Assembly (NCBI GenBank): GCA_030646595.1
Contig: JAUSKS010000248.1
Span: 1 to 15,291, forward strand
Source: Gallionellaceae bacterium
GTDB lineage: Bacteria > Pseudomonadota > Gammaproteobacteria > Burkholderiales > Gallionellaceae
Length of the DNA: 15,291 bases
Direction of reading: 5' to 3'
The notes beneath the pieces were generated by a model, which was not told where the DNA came from, ran no database searches, and saw only the letters and a list, made by a program, of their open reading frames with translations. The position numbers and the translations under genes are program-made. Of this stretch, positions 1 to 7,050 are shown one piece after another. Position 1 is the stretch's first letter. Every line of letters begins with the position of its first letter.

Positions 1-328
1 CTTCAAAGTTAGTATTTTCCGAGGCCATAAGTAAAAAGTGAAATTAGAAGTTCCTGCTCAGCAGGTTGTTTAGAATGCAGGAATACTCGTACAAGTTAAA
101 TTTGTCTGGCATTGTCGTCAATACTCCTGGCGGCTTAGCGGGGTGTTGGAATTACCACGGGGCGAAGATGTTGCGGCTTAATATGCGGAGTCATCTAAGG
201 TGTACTTCAGAAAACTCCGCTTGCCAGCGCTGCCTTGCTTTGATTGCCCCTTGTTAATTTGTCCACGCGCTGTTAGCGGTTAAGGTAACTTCTGCGTCTA
301 GCAATGGACATGGCACAGCAAGGTCAAG
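1..328. other. Non-coding stretch downstream of the Hpt gene
   Basis: No convincing gene seen on either strand. A 63-codon plus-strand frame (66-257) has no Shine-Dalgarno and no recognisable protein motif. A minus-strand ATG at 28 (MASENTNFE, running off the window) could be the start of the next gene but lacks a good Shine-Dalgarno. A short dyad CCTGCT/AGCAGG (53-65) and the hairpin at 185-220 are the only structures noted. Confidence 0.5.
185..220 (-). terminator. Long imperfect hairpin downstream of the Hpt gene
   Basis: Minus strand: GCGGAGT pairs with ACTCCGC, and within it TCT-G-AAG pairs with CTT-AGA around the loop TACAC. A two-by-two internal mismatch and one bulged G interrupt about 13 base pairs. 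It lies 108 bases past the hpt stop. ATATTAAG follows instead of a T-run, so it may be a factor-assisted terminator or mRNA 3' end, or a palindromic repeat. Confidence 0.35.
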
Positions 329-1219
329 CTAGAAAAAACCAAAGCCCTTGCCATGAAAATCACGTTTTGCTTTCTCTTCAGCCGATTCCGTATCCGATCC
401 ATCTGATGCAGAATTTGAACTCTGCGGCGTAGCGGCAGGCCCACCAGGTTGCCCCTCAAATAATCCAAAATCGCTATCAGCATCCTGAGCTTGCCCAGCA
501 GAAGTAGGGCTCATCCCTGATTTAGGCACTTCTTTGCGCGAAGGGAACGTAGCCTGCTCTTTCCCTGCACCAGTATTGGCAGGTGGTGATGGCTTGGATG
601 CAGGTGCAGGCTCCTCATCGAAGAAACCAAAGCCTTGTCCATGAATGTCATGCGTGGCCCGCCCTCCAGGTATTTTCATCGAGGGTGGCGGGGGAGGAGT
701 TTCTTTAGCTGCGCTCGACGAAGGTGGAGATGCCGGTTGATCATCAAAAAACCCGGAATCAGAATCCTCGGATGATTTAGCCACATCCACTGGAGCCTGG
801 TGAGTCCCTTTCTTAGCTGAACCAGCGACCAGGGAAAGCTGCTCCAGCTTTTTACACACTGCAGTCACTGCGTTAGCATCCACTTGCGCTTCACTTTCAC
901 CGCTATGAGCGGCTAACTGCATGGCAATAACATCACCCGTCTGCAGAAATGCATTGATCATTTCTGCAGTCAAGGTCATTTCTTGTTTGCGTAATTTATC
1001 GAGCAAGGTTTCCAGCACATGCGTAACTCCAGCCATGTCCTCAAAGCCGAATGTTGCTGCTCCTCCTTTGATGGAATGGGCAGCACGGAAAATTGCATTG
1101 AGGTCATCCATGGCAGGATTATTTACATCCAGCGCAAGCAACAGCTTTTCCATGCCTGCCAAATGCTCGGCAGTCTCATCAAAAAAAGTTTGGTAAAATT
1201 GGCTTAGATCAGCACTCAT
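329..1219 (-). CDS. CheA-like Hpt (P1) protein with four GFGFF-type tail motifs and no kinase core
   Basis: 296 residues. Residues 1-105 are the phosphotransfer (P1) domain of chemotaxis CheA: FFDETAEHLAGMEKLLLAL, then IFRAAHSIKGGAATFGFEDM with His48 as phosphorylation site, and THVLETLLDKLRKQEM. After about 138 the protein is a Pro/Ser/Ala/Asp-rich, probably disordered tail. It carries SGFFDD (155-160), DIHGQGFGFFDEE (191-203), SDFGLFEGQ (249-257) and DFHGKGFGFF (287-296), the last ending at the stop TAG. No P2, dimerisation, ATPase or CheW-like domain follows; the frame beyond 329 shows nothing CheA-like before the next stops. In full CheA proteins of related bacteria similar motifs sit in linkers. 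It may be a split CheA, a stand-alone Hpt relay for the CheY upstream, or a truncated cheA. The ATG at 1219 has only a weak Shine-Dalgarno. Confidence 0.85.
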   Translation of the reverse strand: MSADLSQFYQTFFDETAEHLAGMEKLLLALDVNNPAMDDLNAIFRAAHSIKGGAATFGFEDMAGVTHVLETLLDKLRKQEMTLTAEMINAFLQTGDVIAMQLAAHSGESEAQVDANAVTAVCKKLEQLSLVAGSAKKGTHQAPVDVAKSSEDSDSGFFDDQPASPPSSSAAKETPPPPPSMKIPGGRATHDIHGQGFGFFDEEPAPASKPSPPANTGAGKEQATFPSRKEVPKSGMSPTSAGQAQDADSDFGLFEGQPGGPAATPQSSNSASDGSDTESAEEKAKRDFHGKGFGFF

Positions 1220-1227
1220 ATTTATTT

Positions 1228-1257
1228 ACCCGGCACAATTAACCCGGCCAATTAACC
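1228..1257. repeat. 13/14-bp tandem repeat at the cheY-hpt junction
   Basis: ACCCGGCACAATTA (1228-1241) and ACCCGGCCAATTA (1242-1254) lie in tandem and begin a third copy (ACC). The second copy includes the cheY TAA stop. The repeat forms most of the spacer and provides only weak GGG purines ahead of the hpt ATG. Confidence 0.5.
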
Positions 1258-1626
1258 TGCTACTTTCTTCATCACTTCCAGCAATTTCTGCGGACCAAAG
1301 GGCTTGACCAGCCAGCCCGTGGCCCCCACCAGCTTGCCCTGTTTTTTCATGGCCTCGCCTGATTCAGTGGTCAACATCAGGATGGGTACGGTGCTATAGG
1401 CCGGCATGGCACGCAAATTTTTGATCAGTGTCAAACCATCCATACGCGGCATGTTTTGGTCAGTCAAGACCACATCCACAGTATTCAGCTTGGCCTTTTC
1501 CAGCGCATCCTGACCATCTACCGCTTCTATAACCTCATAGCCTGCGCCTTTAAGGGTAAACGTTACCATCTGTCGAATTGAACCAGAATCATCAACGCTG
1601 AGTACTCTGAGCACTGTTTTCGCCAT
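1252..1626 (-). CDS. cheY: CheY-type single-domain response regulator
   Basis: Cytoplasmic receiver of 124 residues without an output domain, so it acts by protein contact, as CheY does on a motor or as a phosphate sink. The acidic pair is Asp12-Asp13 (LSVDDSGSIRQMV), the phospho-acceptor Asp56 (LTDQNMPRMDG), the switch Thr86/Thr87 (LMLTTE), and Lys108 (WLVKPF). This pattern is that of CheY proteins encoded next to cheA in betaproteobacteria. GGAG sits about 8 bases before the ATG at 1626 and a promoter with TATAAT is upstream. The Hpt gene follows 32 bases later, so the two are probably co-transcribed, with the Hpt protein likely exchanging phosphate with this CheY. It is separate from PilG/PilH, so the window holds parts of two chemosensory pathways. 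Confidence 0.92.
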   Translation of the reverse strand: MAKTVLRVLSVDDSGSIRQMVTFTLKGAGYEVIEAVDGQDALEKAKLNTVDVVLTDQNMPRMDGLTLIKNLRAMPAYSTVPILMLTTESGEAMKKQGKLVGATGWLVKPFGPQKLLEVMKKVAG

Positions 1627-1679
1627 TCCAAAATCTCCAATACTAAATGATTCAGCTATATTACACTTGGGTGAATCAA

Positions 1680-1709
1680 ATTATAACTCCCCATCATAAC
1701 TAATGTCGC
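1680..1709 (-). promoter_or_regulatory. Candidate sigma-70 promoter of the cheY-hpt unit
   Basis: Minus strand: perfect -10 TATAAT (1685-1680) and a partial -35 GCGACA (1709-1704) with an 18-base spacer. It would start transcription near 1673, about 47 bases before the cheY ATG. The palindrome GTCGCGAC (1705-1712) overlaps the -35, and an inverted repeat TTACC/GGTAA (1713-1726) lies beside it, so a bound regulator is possible. Inferred from sequence only. Confidence 0.45.
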
Positions 1710-1758
1710 GACTTACCTGCGGGTAACGATGAAAATCATTAAGCAGCCGCACAATCCC

Positions 1759-1781
1759 ACCCATATCGAACCAACATGGGT
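1759..1781 (-). terminator. Weak hairpin after the binding-protein gene
   Basis: Arms ACCCAT and ATGGGT (1759-1764 and 1776-1781) with an 11-base loop, about 17 bases after the stop of the PstS-like gene. No T-run follows on the minus strand, so terminator function is doubtful. Confidence 0.2.
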
Positions 1782-1797
1782 TATTCATGGACAAGCT

Positions 1798-2211
1798 CTA
1801 ATATTTATGCAGCAACATTACCTCCTGTACCGGGGCACTGACGTAACCTATTGCTCCCGGCGTATTTTTGACAAAGCTAACAACTTCGGCATCCCCCAAT
1901 TTGACAGATGGCGAAGCCAAACCACCGCGGAAACCTTTCTTGATCCACAGTGAGGCATATTTCCCAGCATCCATATTAAGTGCTTTGGCCAAAAAATCAC
2001 TTTGCACCGCAGCATTATCTACCGGCACAAGTTTAATTGAGCCAGCAAACTGCTTCTCGCCCAAATAGGCATCTCTTAATTCCGCTGTAGTCAATGTTAC
2101 GCTGGGGTGCGAAATCACATACACATCTCCGGCCACCGCTGGTACCGATCCGGCAGCTACCAGCAAGCTCAGGCCCAGCAAAACTGTTTTCATAGTGATT
2201 GGATATTTCAT
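1798..2211 (-). CDS. Short periplasmic PstS-like (phosphate-type) substrate-binding protein
   Basis: Secreted 137-residue protein with signal peptide MKYPITMKTVLLGLSLLVAAGS (cleavage likely after AVAG or AVA). The rest matches the short PBP-like family often labelled phosphate ABC transporter substrate-binding protein: VYVISHPSVTLTTAELRDAYLGEKQF, then LVPVDNAAVQSDFLAKAL, SLWIKKGFRGG and NTPGAIGYVSAPVQEV. NPGAIGYV-type motifs are typical. It has the length normal for this short family and is not a truncated PstS, although it covers only about half a classical two-lobe binding protein. No permease or ATPase gene is nearby; the only partner is the porin 12 bases upstream. The ligand is therefore uncertain: phosphate or another oxyanion is a guess from the family label. 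Confidence 0.8.
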   Translation of the reverse strand: MKYPITMKTVLLGLSLLVAAGSVPAVAGDVYVISHPSVTLTTAELRDAYLGEKQFAGSIKLVPVDNAAVQSDFLAKALNMDAGKYASLWIKKGFRGGLASPSVKLGDAEVVSFVKNTPGAIGYVSAPVQEVMLLHKY

Positions 2212-2218
2212 TATGACC

Positions 2219-2225
2219 CCTCCTT
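2219..2225 (-). promoter_or_regulatory. Strong Shine-Dalgarno overlapping the porin stop codon
   Basis: AAGGAGG on the minus strand, seven bases before the ATG at 2211. Its first AA belongs to the porin TAA stop (2224-2226), tying translation of the binding protein to termination of the porin. This fixes the start of the downstream gene. Confidence 0.85.
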
Positions 2226-3480
2226 AGAATGTAATCGCGTATTGCATACGGACTTCGCTGTAACTGCCATTGCCTGGGCCGGTAGTAGGTGTGCCATCAC
2301 CTTCCTTGGTCCGGTTTACTTCGGCCTTAAGCGCAGACTTGGCGCTCAGGCTATAGCGTACACCGACCAATTGGCGGGTATAAGACACGCCGTACTGCTG
2401 GTTGCTGAAGTACAAGTCATCCTGGTCCAGTACTGTTTTTTCTGCCCGAACATAGGGCGTCCATAGTTCAGCAATGGTACGACCAACCTGAACAAAGCCC
2501 AACCAGCTCGAGTTGGTCCCTGTCCCAGCAGTGGCGTTATCATTGCTGAAATGGTAATACTCAGCGATATTTTCCCAATTATCGTTTTCATGGGCCGCAT
2601 AGAGCCCGGTCATTTTCACACTGACTTCGCCTGTTAATGGTGTAGCACTGGCATCGCTGAAATTAACACGCTCGGTGAAAGCATGCGCGCCAATTATCAT
2701 GTCTCCTACTTTATAGCCGATATTAGCACCCACCATTTTGTTGCCGTTGCTATCGCGTGAATTGTTGATAGCCAAGGCACCGGTGTGTGTTGCTCCCCCC
2801 GTGGTATCAACCTCGGCAATGGCATTGCCATTGCCTATATAGAAATCATAGAGCAGCTTGGCATTGCCTATAGGCAGACTACCAGTAGCCCAGGCACCCA
2901 TCACATGAGCGGGTAGCACACCTCCCTTATCTTCAAAATCAATGAAGCGCGGACGCAAAATGGAAGGTTGAATTTCCGCGCCGTGATGAAAGCCGGTATT
3001 CCAGTAACCATAGGGCGCATGAAAGCGGCCCATCCAGGCAGTAAGCTGATCATTAAAGGTATAACCGAACTGGATGCGCTCCAGGTCCGTGGCCAAACCT
3101 CCATCTGCGAGAAATTCGAATAACAGTTCGACCAGGCCCTTGCCCCGATCACCGAATTGCGGGGTCAGATAAAAATCCAGCGAGTTGGCCCAGAATCCTC
3201 TGCCGGCCTGATCCAGCCGGGTATCGTTATTGCTGGCATGGGTATAACCGACATCGGCAAAACCATGCAGCGGAATACCATAGTCAGAAAAATTTTTACC
3301 TTGGTTTTGAGTTAATTGTGCAACGTCTTTTTGCACTGCAGCTAATTTTGCCTTAAGGTCGGCAATCGCTGCCGCGTCATCTGCCCATGCTGCACCCATG
3401 GATAGCTGGCTTAATACCAGTAACGCCCCTAAAAATGTAACCAAGTTGAAATACGGCTTTCTGATAACTTGTCTCATCAT
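2224..3480 (-). CDS. Outer-membrane porin with N-terminal coiled coil
   Basis: Predicted beta-barrel porin for small-solute passage through the outer membrane; substrate unknown. A signal peptide is clear: basic MMRQVIRKPYF, hydrophobic core to about residue 20, cleavage likely after AWA before DDAA. A short coiled coil follows (IADLKAKLAAVQKDVAQL), as in some trimeric porins, then alternating strands rich in aromatic residues and Gly/Asn turns. The last residues AITF end in Phe, the sorting signal for BAM. The start is placed at ATG 3480 (or the adjacent ATG 3477) because GGAAGGGGG lies just ahead. A GTG at 3522 would add a non-signal-like stretch. Its TAA overlaps the Shine-Dalgarno of the next gene. 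Upstream, 3523-3593 is AT-rich and may hold the promoter, but no convincing hexamer pair was seen. About 418 mature-plus-signal residues. Confidence 0.85.
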   Translation of the reverse strand: MMRQVIRKPYFNLVTFLGALLVLSQLSMGAAWADDAAAIADLKAKLAAVQKDVAQLTQNQGKNFSDYGIPLHGFADVGYTHASNNDTRLDQAGRGFWANSLDFYLTPQFGDRGKGLVELLFEFLADGGLATDLERIQFGYTFNDQLTAWMGRFHAPYGYWNTGFHHGAEIQPSILRPRFIDFEDKGGVLPAHVMGAWATGSLPIGNAKLLYDFYIGNGNAIAEVDTTGGATHTGALAINNSRDSNGNKMVGANIGYKVGDMIIGAHAFTERVNFSDASATPLTGEVSVKMTGLYAAHENDNWENIAEYYHFSNDNATAGTGTNSSWLGFVQVGRTIAELWTPYVRAEKTVLDQDDLYFSNQQYGVSYTRQLVGVRYSLSAKSALKAEVNRTKEGDGTPTTGPGNGSYSEVRMQYAITF

Positions 3481-3593
3481 TACCCCCTTCCAGGTTAAAC
3501 AGCCAAAGAAATTCCCACCCACAAATCCATATGTAAAAACTCCCCGCCAGAAGCTTACTAATTAAATTTTAATTTTTACGCTTATAGCACAAA

Positions 3594-4871
3594 TCAGCCA
3601 CAATAAACAACTTTTCCGTCTACCAAGGTGTGGCGCACCCGGCCTTTTAATTCCATACCGATAAAGGGTGTGTTCTTGCCCTGGCTTTTTAAAGCGGTGG
3701 CCTCCACTTTCCAATAATGCTCAGCGTCAAATATACACACATCTGCCACTGCACCAGGGGATAAATGTCCAACATTCAAACCCAGGATGCGGGCAGGATG
3801 TTGCGTTACCCGGGCCAGCGCATCTGCCAGACCCAACTTACCCTGCTCCGCCCATTTCAGCGACAGCGGTAATAGTAATTCCAGGCCCGTGGCACCTGCT
3901 TCCGCTTCCGCAAACGGTAATTGCTTGGCATCATCATCCACGGGCGAATGGTTGGAGCATATGCAATCTATCGTGCCATCCTGCAAGGCTGCGCGTAATG
4001 CGTCCCGATCACGCACACTGCGCAAGGGAGGAACCAGATGGCAGTTAGCATCGAAAAAGCCTATGTCTCTTTCCGACAAATGGATATGGTTGATAGATAC
4101 ATCACAACTCAGCGGTAAGCCTTGCTGTTTTGCAGCACGTATCATGGCCACTCCTTCCGCGCTGGAAATGCGGCAGATATGCAAACGTACACCCGTCTCG
4201 CGCGCCAGATGCAGCATGGTAGATAACGCTATGGTTTCGGCACATACCGGCACAGCAGGCAGCCCTAAACGAGTAGCCACTTCGCCATCATGCGCTACTC
4301 CATGGCGTGCGAGAAAACTATCTTGTGGGCGGAGCCAGACACTAAAACCAAAAGTGGCGGCATATTGCATGGCGCGCATCAATACACGGGTATCGGTAAG
4401 CGGCGCATCTGCCTGACTGAAGGCGATGCAACCTGCATCGGTCAACTCAGCCATTTCGGTCAACTCGGCCCCTTGCAAACCATAGGTCAAGGCACCCAAG
4501 GGGTAGACCCGTGCCTGATTCAATTCACGCGCACGGTGCTTGAGCATTTCTACCAGGCCAGGTTCGTCCAGTGGTGGGTCCGTATCGGGCGGGCATATCA
4601 ATGTGGTCACCCCGCCAGCTATCGCGGCCTCCATCTCGGACTCCAGCGTAGCCTTGTATTCATATCCCGGTTCGCGTAGTCGCGCGGCCAGATCAATCAG
4701 GCCGGGTGCCACTATCAAGCCTGTAGCATCGATCACTTCCTGCGCCACAAAACCTGCGGGTGTATTACCGACTCCTGCTATTTTCCCGGCCATGATAAAA
4801 ACATCGTGGTGACCATCAATATGGTTTTTTGGGTCTATCAAGCAGCCATTTTTTATGTGGATATTTTTCAT
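3594..4871 (-). CDS. pyrC': Dihydroorotase-like protein PyrC' (probably non-catalytic partner of PyrB)
   Basis: Amidohydrolase-fold protein of the multifunctional-complex dihydroorotase type, 425 residues, full length. The metal site is gone. The usual DLHVHLREPG reads DLAARLREPG (His-X-His replaced by Ala62-Ala63-Arg64). The FSDDG Asp is Gln153. The usual His of the H-x-E-D segment is Arg181 (WLRPQDS). The His of HICHVS is Arg234 (HICRIS). The Asp of TDHAPH is Asn307 (SNHSPVD). In Pseudomonas such PyrC' proteins form a structural complex with PyrB, and a separate active dihydroorotase does the reaction; I infer the same here. It follows pyrB after a repeat-filled spacer. The ATG at 4871 has only AAGG about 11 bases ahead, so translation initiation may be weak. 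Confidence 0.9.
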   Translation of the reverse strand: MKNIHIKNGCLIDPKNHIDGHHDVFIMAGKIAGVGNTPAGFVAQEVIDATGLIVAPGLIDLAARLREPGYEYKATLESEMEAAIAGGVTTLICPPDTDPPLDEPGLVEMLKHRARELNQARVYPLGALTYGLQGAELTEMAELTDAGCIAFSQADAPLTDTRVLMRAMQYAATFGFSVWLRPQDSFLARHGVAHDGEVATRLGLPAVPVCAETIALSTMLHLARETGVRLHICRISSAEGVAMIRAAKQQGLPLSCDVSINHIHLSERDIGFFDANCHLVPPLRSVRDRDALRAALQDGTIDCICSNHSPVDDDAKQLPFAEAEAGATGLELLLPLSLKWAEQGKLGLADALARVTQHPARILGLNVGHLSPGAVADVCIFDAEHYWKVEATALKSQGKNTPFIGMELKGRVRHTLVDGKVVYCG

Positions 4872-4876
4872 GCTAG

Positions 4877-5031
4877 AAAAAACCTTTGGCCACAGAGTAC
4901 ACAGAGTTCACAGAGAACAACAATGGGTTACTGTTAATAACAACCTTACCCATCAAGTGGGTGCGATAAATAGGCAGCGCCTGCACTCTCTCTGTGTCCT
5001 CTGTGATCTCTGTGGCTTGAATTAAGGTTTT
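4877..5031. repeat. Inverted-repeat element with period-9 CACAGAG units between pyrB and pyrC'
   Basis: On the plus strand CACAGAG occurs at 4891, 4900 and 4909 (exact 9-base period). Its reverse complement CTCTGTG occurs at 4990, 4999 and 5008 with the same period. Outside these the arms continue as AAAACCTT (from 4877) and AAGGTTTT (to 5031). Inside are smaller dyads: GTTAATAAC (4933-4941) and ACCCA/TGGGT around TCAAG (4948-4962). No open frame is contained. It fills almost the whole 182-bp spacer and ends about 6 bases before the pyrC' ATG. It resembles a small non-autonomous palindromic repeat. CACAGAG-rich intergenic repeats are, from memory, common in environmental bacterial genomes, but I cannot check copies here. 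Confidence 0.7.
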
Positions 5032-5053
5032 CAGGTTCATGCAGTTTCCCAGA

Positions 5054-6007
5054 TTATCCTGCTCCGGCCAATGTGCTCATCACTGCCATGCGCACGGCAA
5101 TACCAAAAGTCACTTGCGGCAAAATAACAGAATGCGTTCCATCCGCCACACTGGAATCAATCTCCACACCCCGGTTCATCGGCCCCGGGTGCATCACAAT
5201 GGCATCTGCCTTGGCCTGTGCCAGCTTCTCTTGGGTGAGTCCATAATATTTAAAATATTCCTGTGCGCTGGGCAAGGCTGCGCCCTGCATGCGTTCATTT
5301 TGCAGGCGTAACATCATCACCACATCCACATCGCGCAAGCCCTGATGCATATCGTGATAAACCTGTACGCCGAGTTGTTCCACACAGGCAGGCAACAAGG
5401 TTTTAGGCGCGATTACGCGCACTTCCGGTACACCCAAGGTGGTTAGCGCATGAATCTGCGAACGCGCCACGCGCGAATGCAAAATGTCGCCCACAATGGC
5501 CACACGCAGATTATGAAACTCGCGTTTGTAATGACGGATGGTGAACATATCAAGCAACGCTTGCGTGGGGTGCGCATGGCGCCCATCCCCTGCGTTGATA
5601 ACATGAATTTCCGGTGCCACATGCTGGGCAATCAGATGCGCCGCGCCGCTCTGTGCATGGCGCACCACAAACATATCAGCATGCATGGCGCACAGATTGT
5701 CCACGGTATCGAGCAGGGTTTCGCCTTTGCTGGCGGAAGAAGAGCCTATGCTCAGATTAACCACATCGGCAGATAAACGCTTGGCAGCAATTTCAAAAGT
5801 AGTGCGCGTGCGGGTGCTGTTCTCGAAAAAAATATTGAATATGGATTTGCCATGCAGCAAGGGTACTTTTTTGATTTCGCTGCCCGTGGCGATATTCATG
5901 AAAGAATTCGCGCGGTCCAGAATGCCGCGCAGGATGGCAACTGGAAGGCCTTCGGTGGTAAGCAAATGTTGCAACTCGCCGTGTTTATTGAGCTGCGGAT
6001 TATTCAC
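5054..6007 (-). CDS. pyrB: Aspartate carbamoyltransferase catalytic subunit
   Basis: Condenses carbamoyl phosphate and L-aspartate to N-carbamoyl-aspartate, the committed step of pyrimidine synthesis. It has 317 residues, normal for the catalytic chain. The carbamoyl-phosphate loop is [13 protein letters not shown] (STRTR at 64-68). HPTQALLD (146-153), LRLQNER (233-239) and [11 protein letters not shown] (273-283) complete the active site. The start is GTG at 6007, within the ruvX stop codon (GTGA). A purine-rich GGGAATGGGA lies upstream inside ruvX and may act as Shine-Dalgarno. No pyrI is visible. The next gene is an inactive dihydroorotase homologue, which matches the PyrB-PyrC' dodecamer type known from Pseudomonas. 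An inverted-repeat element separates the two genes. Confidence 0.96.
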   Translation of the reverse strand: MNNPQLNKHGELQHLLTTEGLPVAILRGILDRANSFMNIATGSEIKKVPLLHGKSIFNIFFENSTRTRTTFEIAAKRLSADVVNLSIGSSSASKGETLLDTVDNLCAMHADMFVVRHAQSGAAHLIAQHVAPEIHVINAGDGRHAHPTQALLDMFTIRHYKREFHNLRVAIVGDILHSRVARSQIHALTTLGVPEVRVIAPKTLLPACVEQLGVQVYHDMHQGLRDVDVVMMLRLQNERMQGAALPSAQEYFKYYGLTQEKLAQAKADAIVMHPGPMNRGVEIDSSVADGTHSVILPQVTFGIAVRMAVMSTLAGAG

Positions 6008-6441
6008 GCGATCAGTCCCATTCCCGGTTCGTTAAAATACGCTTGTAATATCTGTTGTGCGGCTACCTGATCGAGCAGCGGTTTTTGCTTAAGGCCATGT
6101 ATGCCCATTTCTGTTAAATGCGAACTGGCTGCCACCGAAGTATAGCGCTCATCCACTAGAATGGTGGGCAAATCAAAACGCCCTTTGAGTCGTTGCGCAA
6201 AGCGACGGCATAAGCGCGTCAGCTCGTGTGGTGTGCCATCGGGATGGCTGGGCAGTCCCACGACCAGCGCTGTCGGTTGCCATTCATGGATGAGTGCAGC
6301 AATCGCTGCGTAGCGCTGTTCATTTTGTGCGCCGTGCAAGGTGGTCAAGGCCTGTGCTGTGCAAGTAATGGAATTCCCAACTGCCACGCCGATACGCTGC
6401 ATACCAAAATCGAACGCCAGGATGGTGCCAGATGGGGCCAT
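6004..6441 (-). CDS. ruvX: RuvX/YqgF, RNase H-fold Holliday junction resolvase-like protein
   Basis: YqgF-family nuclease fold protein, linked in different bacteria to Holliday junction resolution and to 16S rRNA maturation. It has 145 residues, full length. Conserved blocks are [13 protein letters not shown] (acidic Asp11), [11 protein letters not shown] (about 59-69), LVDERYTS (Asp97-Glu98) and [17 protein letters not shown] (Asp124), which supply the expected acidic active-site residues. Its TGA stop overlaps the pyrB GTG start (GTGA, 6004-6007), indicating translational coupling to pyrB. It starts 9 bases after algH without a clear Shine-Dalgarno of its own. Confidence 0.93.
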   Translation of the reverse strand: MAPSGTILAFDFGMQRIGVAVGNSITCTAQALTTLHGAQNEQRYAAIAALIHEWQPTALVVGLPSHPDGTPHELTRLCRRFAQRLKGRFDLPTILVDERYTSVAASSHLTEMGIHGLKQKPLLDQVAAQQILQAYFNEPGMGLIA

Positions 6442-6450
6442 GAGTTTTGG

Positions 6451-7011
6451 TCAGGCATGACCTGCATCTTCTGACAAAGAGGCATAATCTATACCCAGTA
6501 TCGCCATCGCAGCAGGCAGCCGTTCTTCGGGCGGCAAGTCAAACAGAATATGGGCCGATGCAGGCACACTGAGCCAGGCGTTTTGCGATAGCTCATGCTC
6601 CAGTTGTCCTTGTGTCCAGCCGGAATAGCCCAGCGTCACCAGCAGATTGGGTGGGCCATTTCCCAACCCGACCGCCTGCAAAATATCCTTGGACGTGGTC
6701 AGCCCCACCTGGCCATTAATCGGCAAGGTGGATTGCCATTGCCCCATCGGTTCATGCAGTACAAAGCCGCGATCTGTTTGTACCGGGCCCCCAAAATATA
6801 CGGGCACGTTTTTTAGCTCAGGCTTGCTCAGCGGCGCTTGTATCTGCGCAAACAAATCACCCAGCGTGAGGCTGATCGGGCGATTGATGATAATACCCAA
6901 GGCGCCCTGCTCATTATGTTCGCAGATATAAGTAAGTGACTTGGCAAAAATGGAATCGGCCATGGCGGGCATGGCAATTAGGAAATGATGGCTGAAATTA
7001 AGTTGCGCCAT
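6451..7011 (-). CDS. algH: AlgH/YqgE family protein (UPF0301)
   Basis: Small cytoplasmic protein of the YqgE/AlgH family. The name comes from an effect on alginate genes in Pseudomonas, and the biochemical role is unsettled. It has 186 residues, the usual length. The N-terminus [19 protein letters not shown], then [18 protein letters not shown] (about 28-45), [14 protein letters not shown] (about 73-86) and [15 protein letters not shown] (about 123-137) are the family hallmarks. It follows chpA after 39 bases and precedes ruvX by 9 bases, the common yqgE-ruvX pairing. No strong Shine-Dalgarno lies before the ATG at 7011, but the conserved motif starts at once after it and no other start fits. 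Confidence 0.93.
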   Translation of the reverse strand: MAQLNFSHHFLIAMPAMADSIFAKSLTYICEHNEQGALGIIINRPISLTLGDLFAQIQAPLSKPELKNVPVYFGGPVQTDRGFVLHEPMGQWQSTLPINGQVGLTTSKDILQAVGLGNGPPNLLVTLGYSGWTQGQLEHELSQNAWLSVPASAHILFDLPPEERLPAAMAILGIDYASLSEDAGHA

Positions 7012-7050
7012 GTCGCTTATTGTAACTGCAAGGGATGGATATGGCCAACT

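Noticed and set aside
66..257. Possible 63-residue plus-strand protein in the gene-free stretch
   Set aside because: No Shine-Dalgarno, no family resemblance, several Cys and Trp scattered without pattern, and opposite to all other genes.
1..328. Possible integron attC-like site near GTTAGCG
   Set aside because: No pair of GTTRRRY and RYYYAAC boxes with proper spacing was found on either strand.
3481..3522. GTG start at 3522 for the porin
   Set aside because: It would add 14 residues before a well-formed signal peptide; the ATGs at 3480/3477 have GGAAGGGGG directly ahead.
4891..5014. CRISPR-like array from the CACAGAG repeats
   Set aside because: Units are 7 bases at 9-base period with no spacers, and they are arranged as an inverted repeat.
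6449..6462. Dyad GGTCA/TGACC at the algH-ruvX junction as an operator
   Set aside because: Only 5-bp arms, mostly inside the algH 3' end; likely chance.
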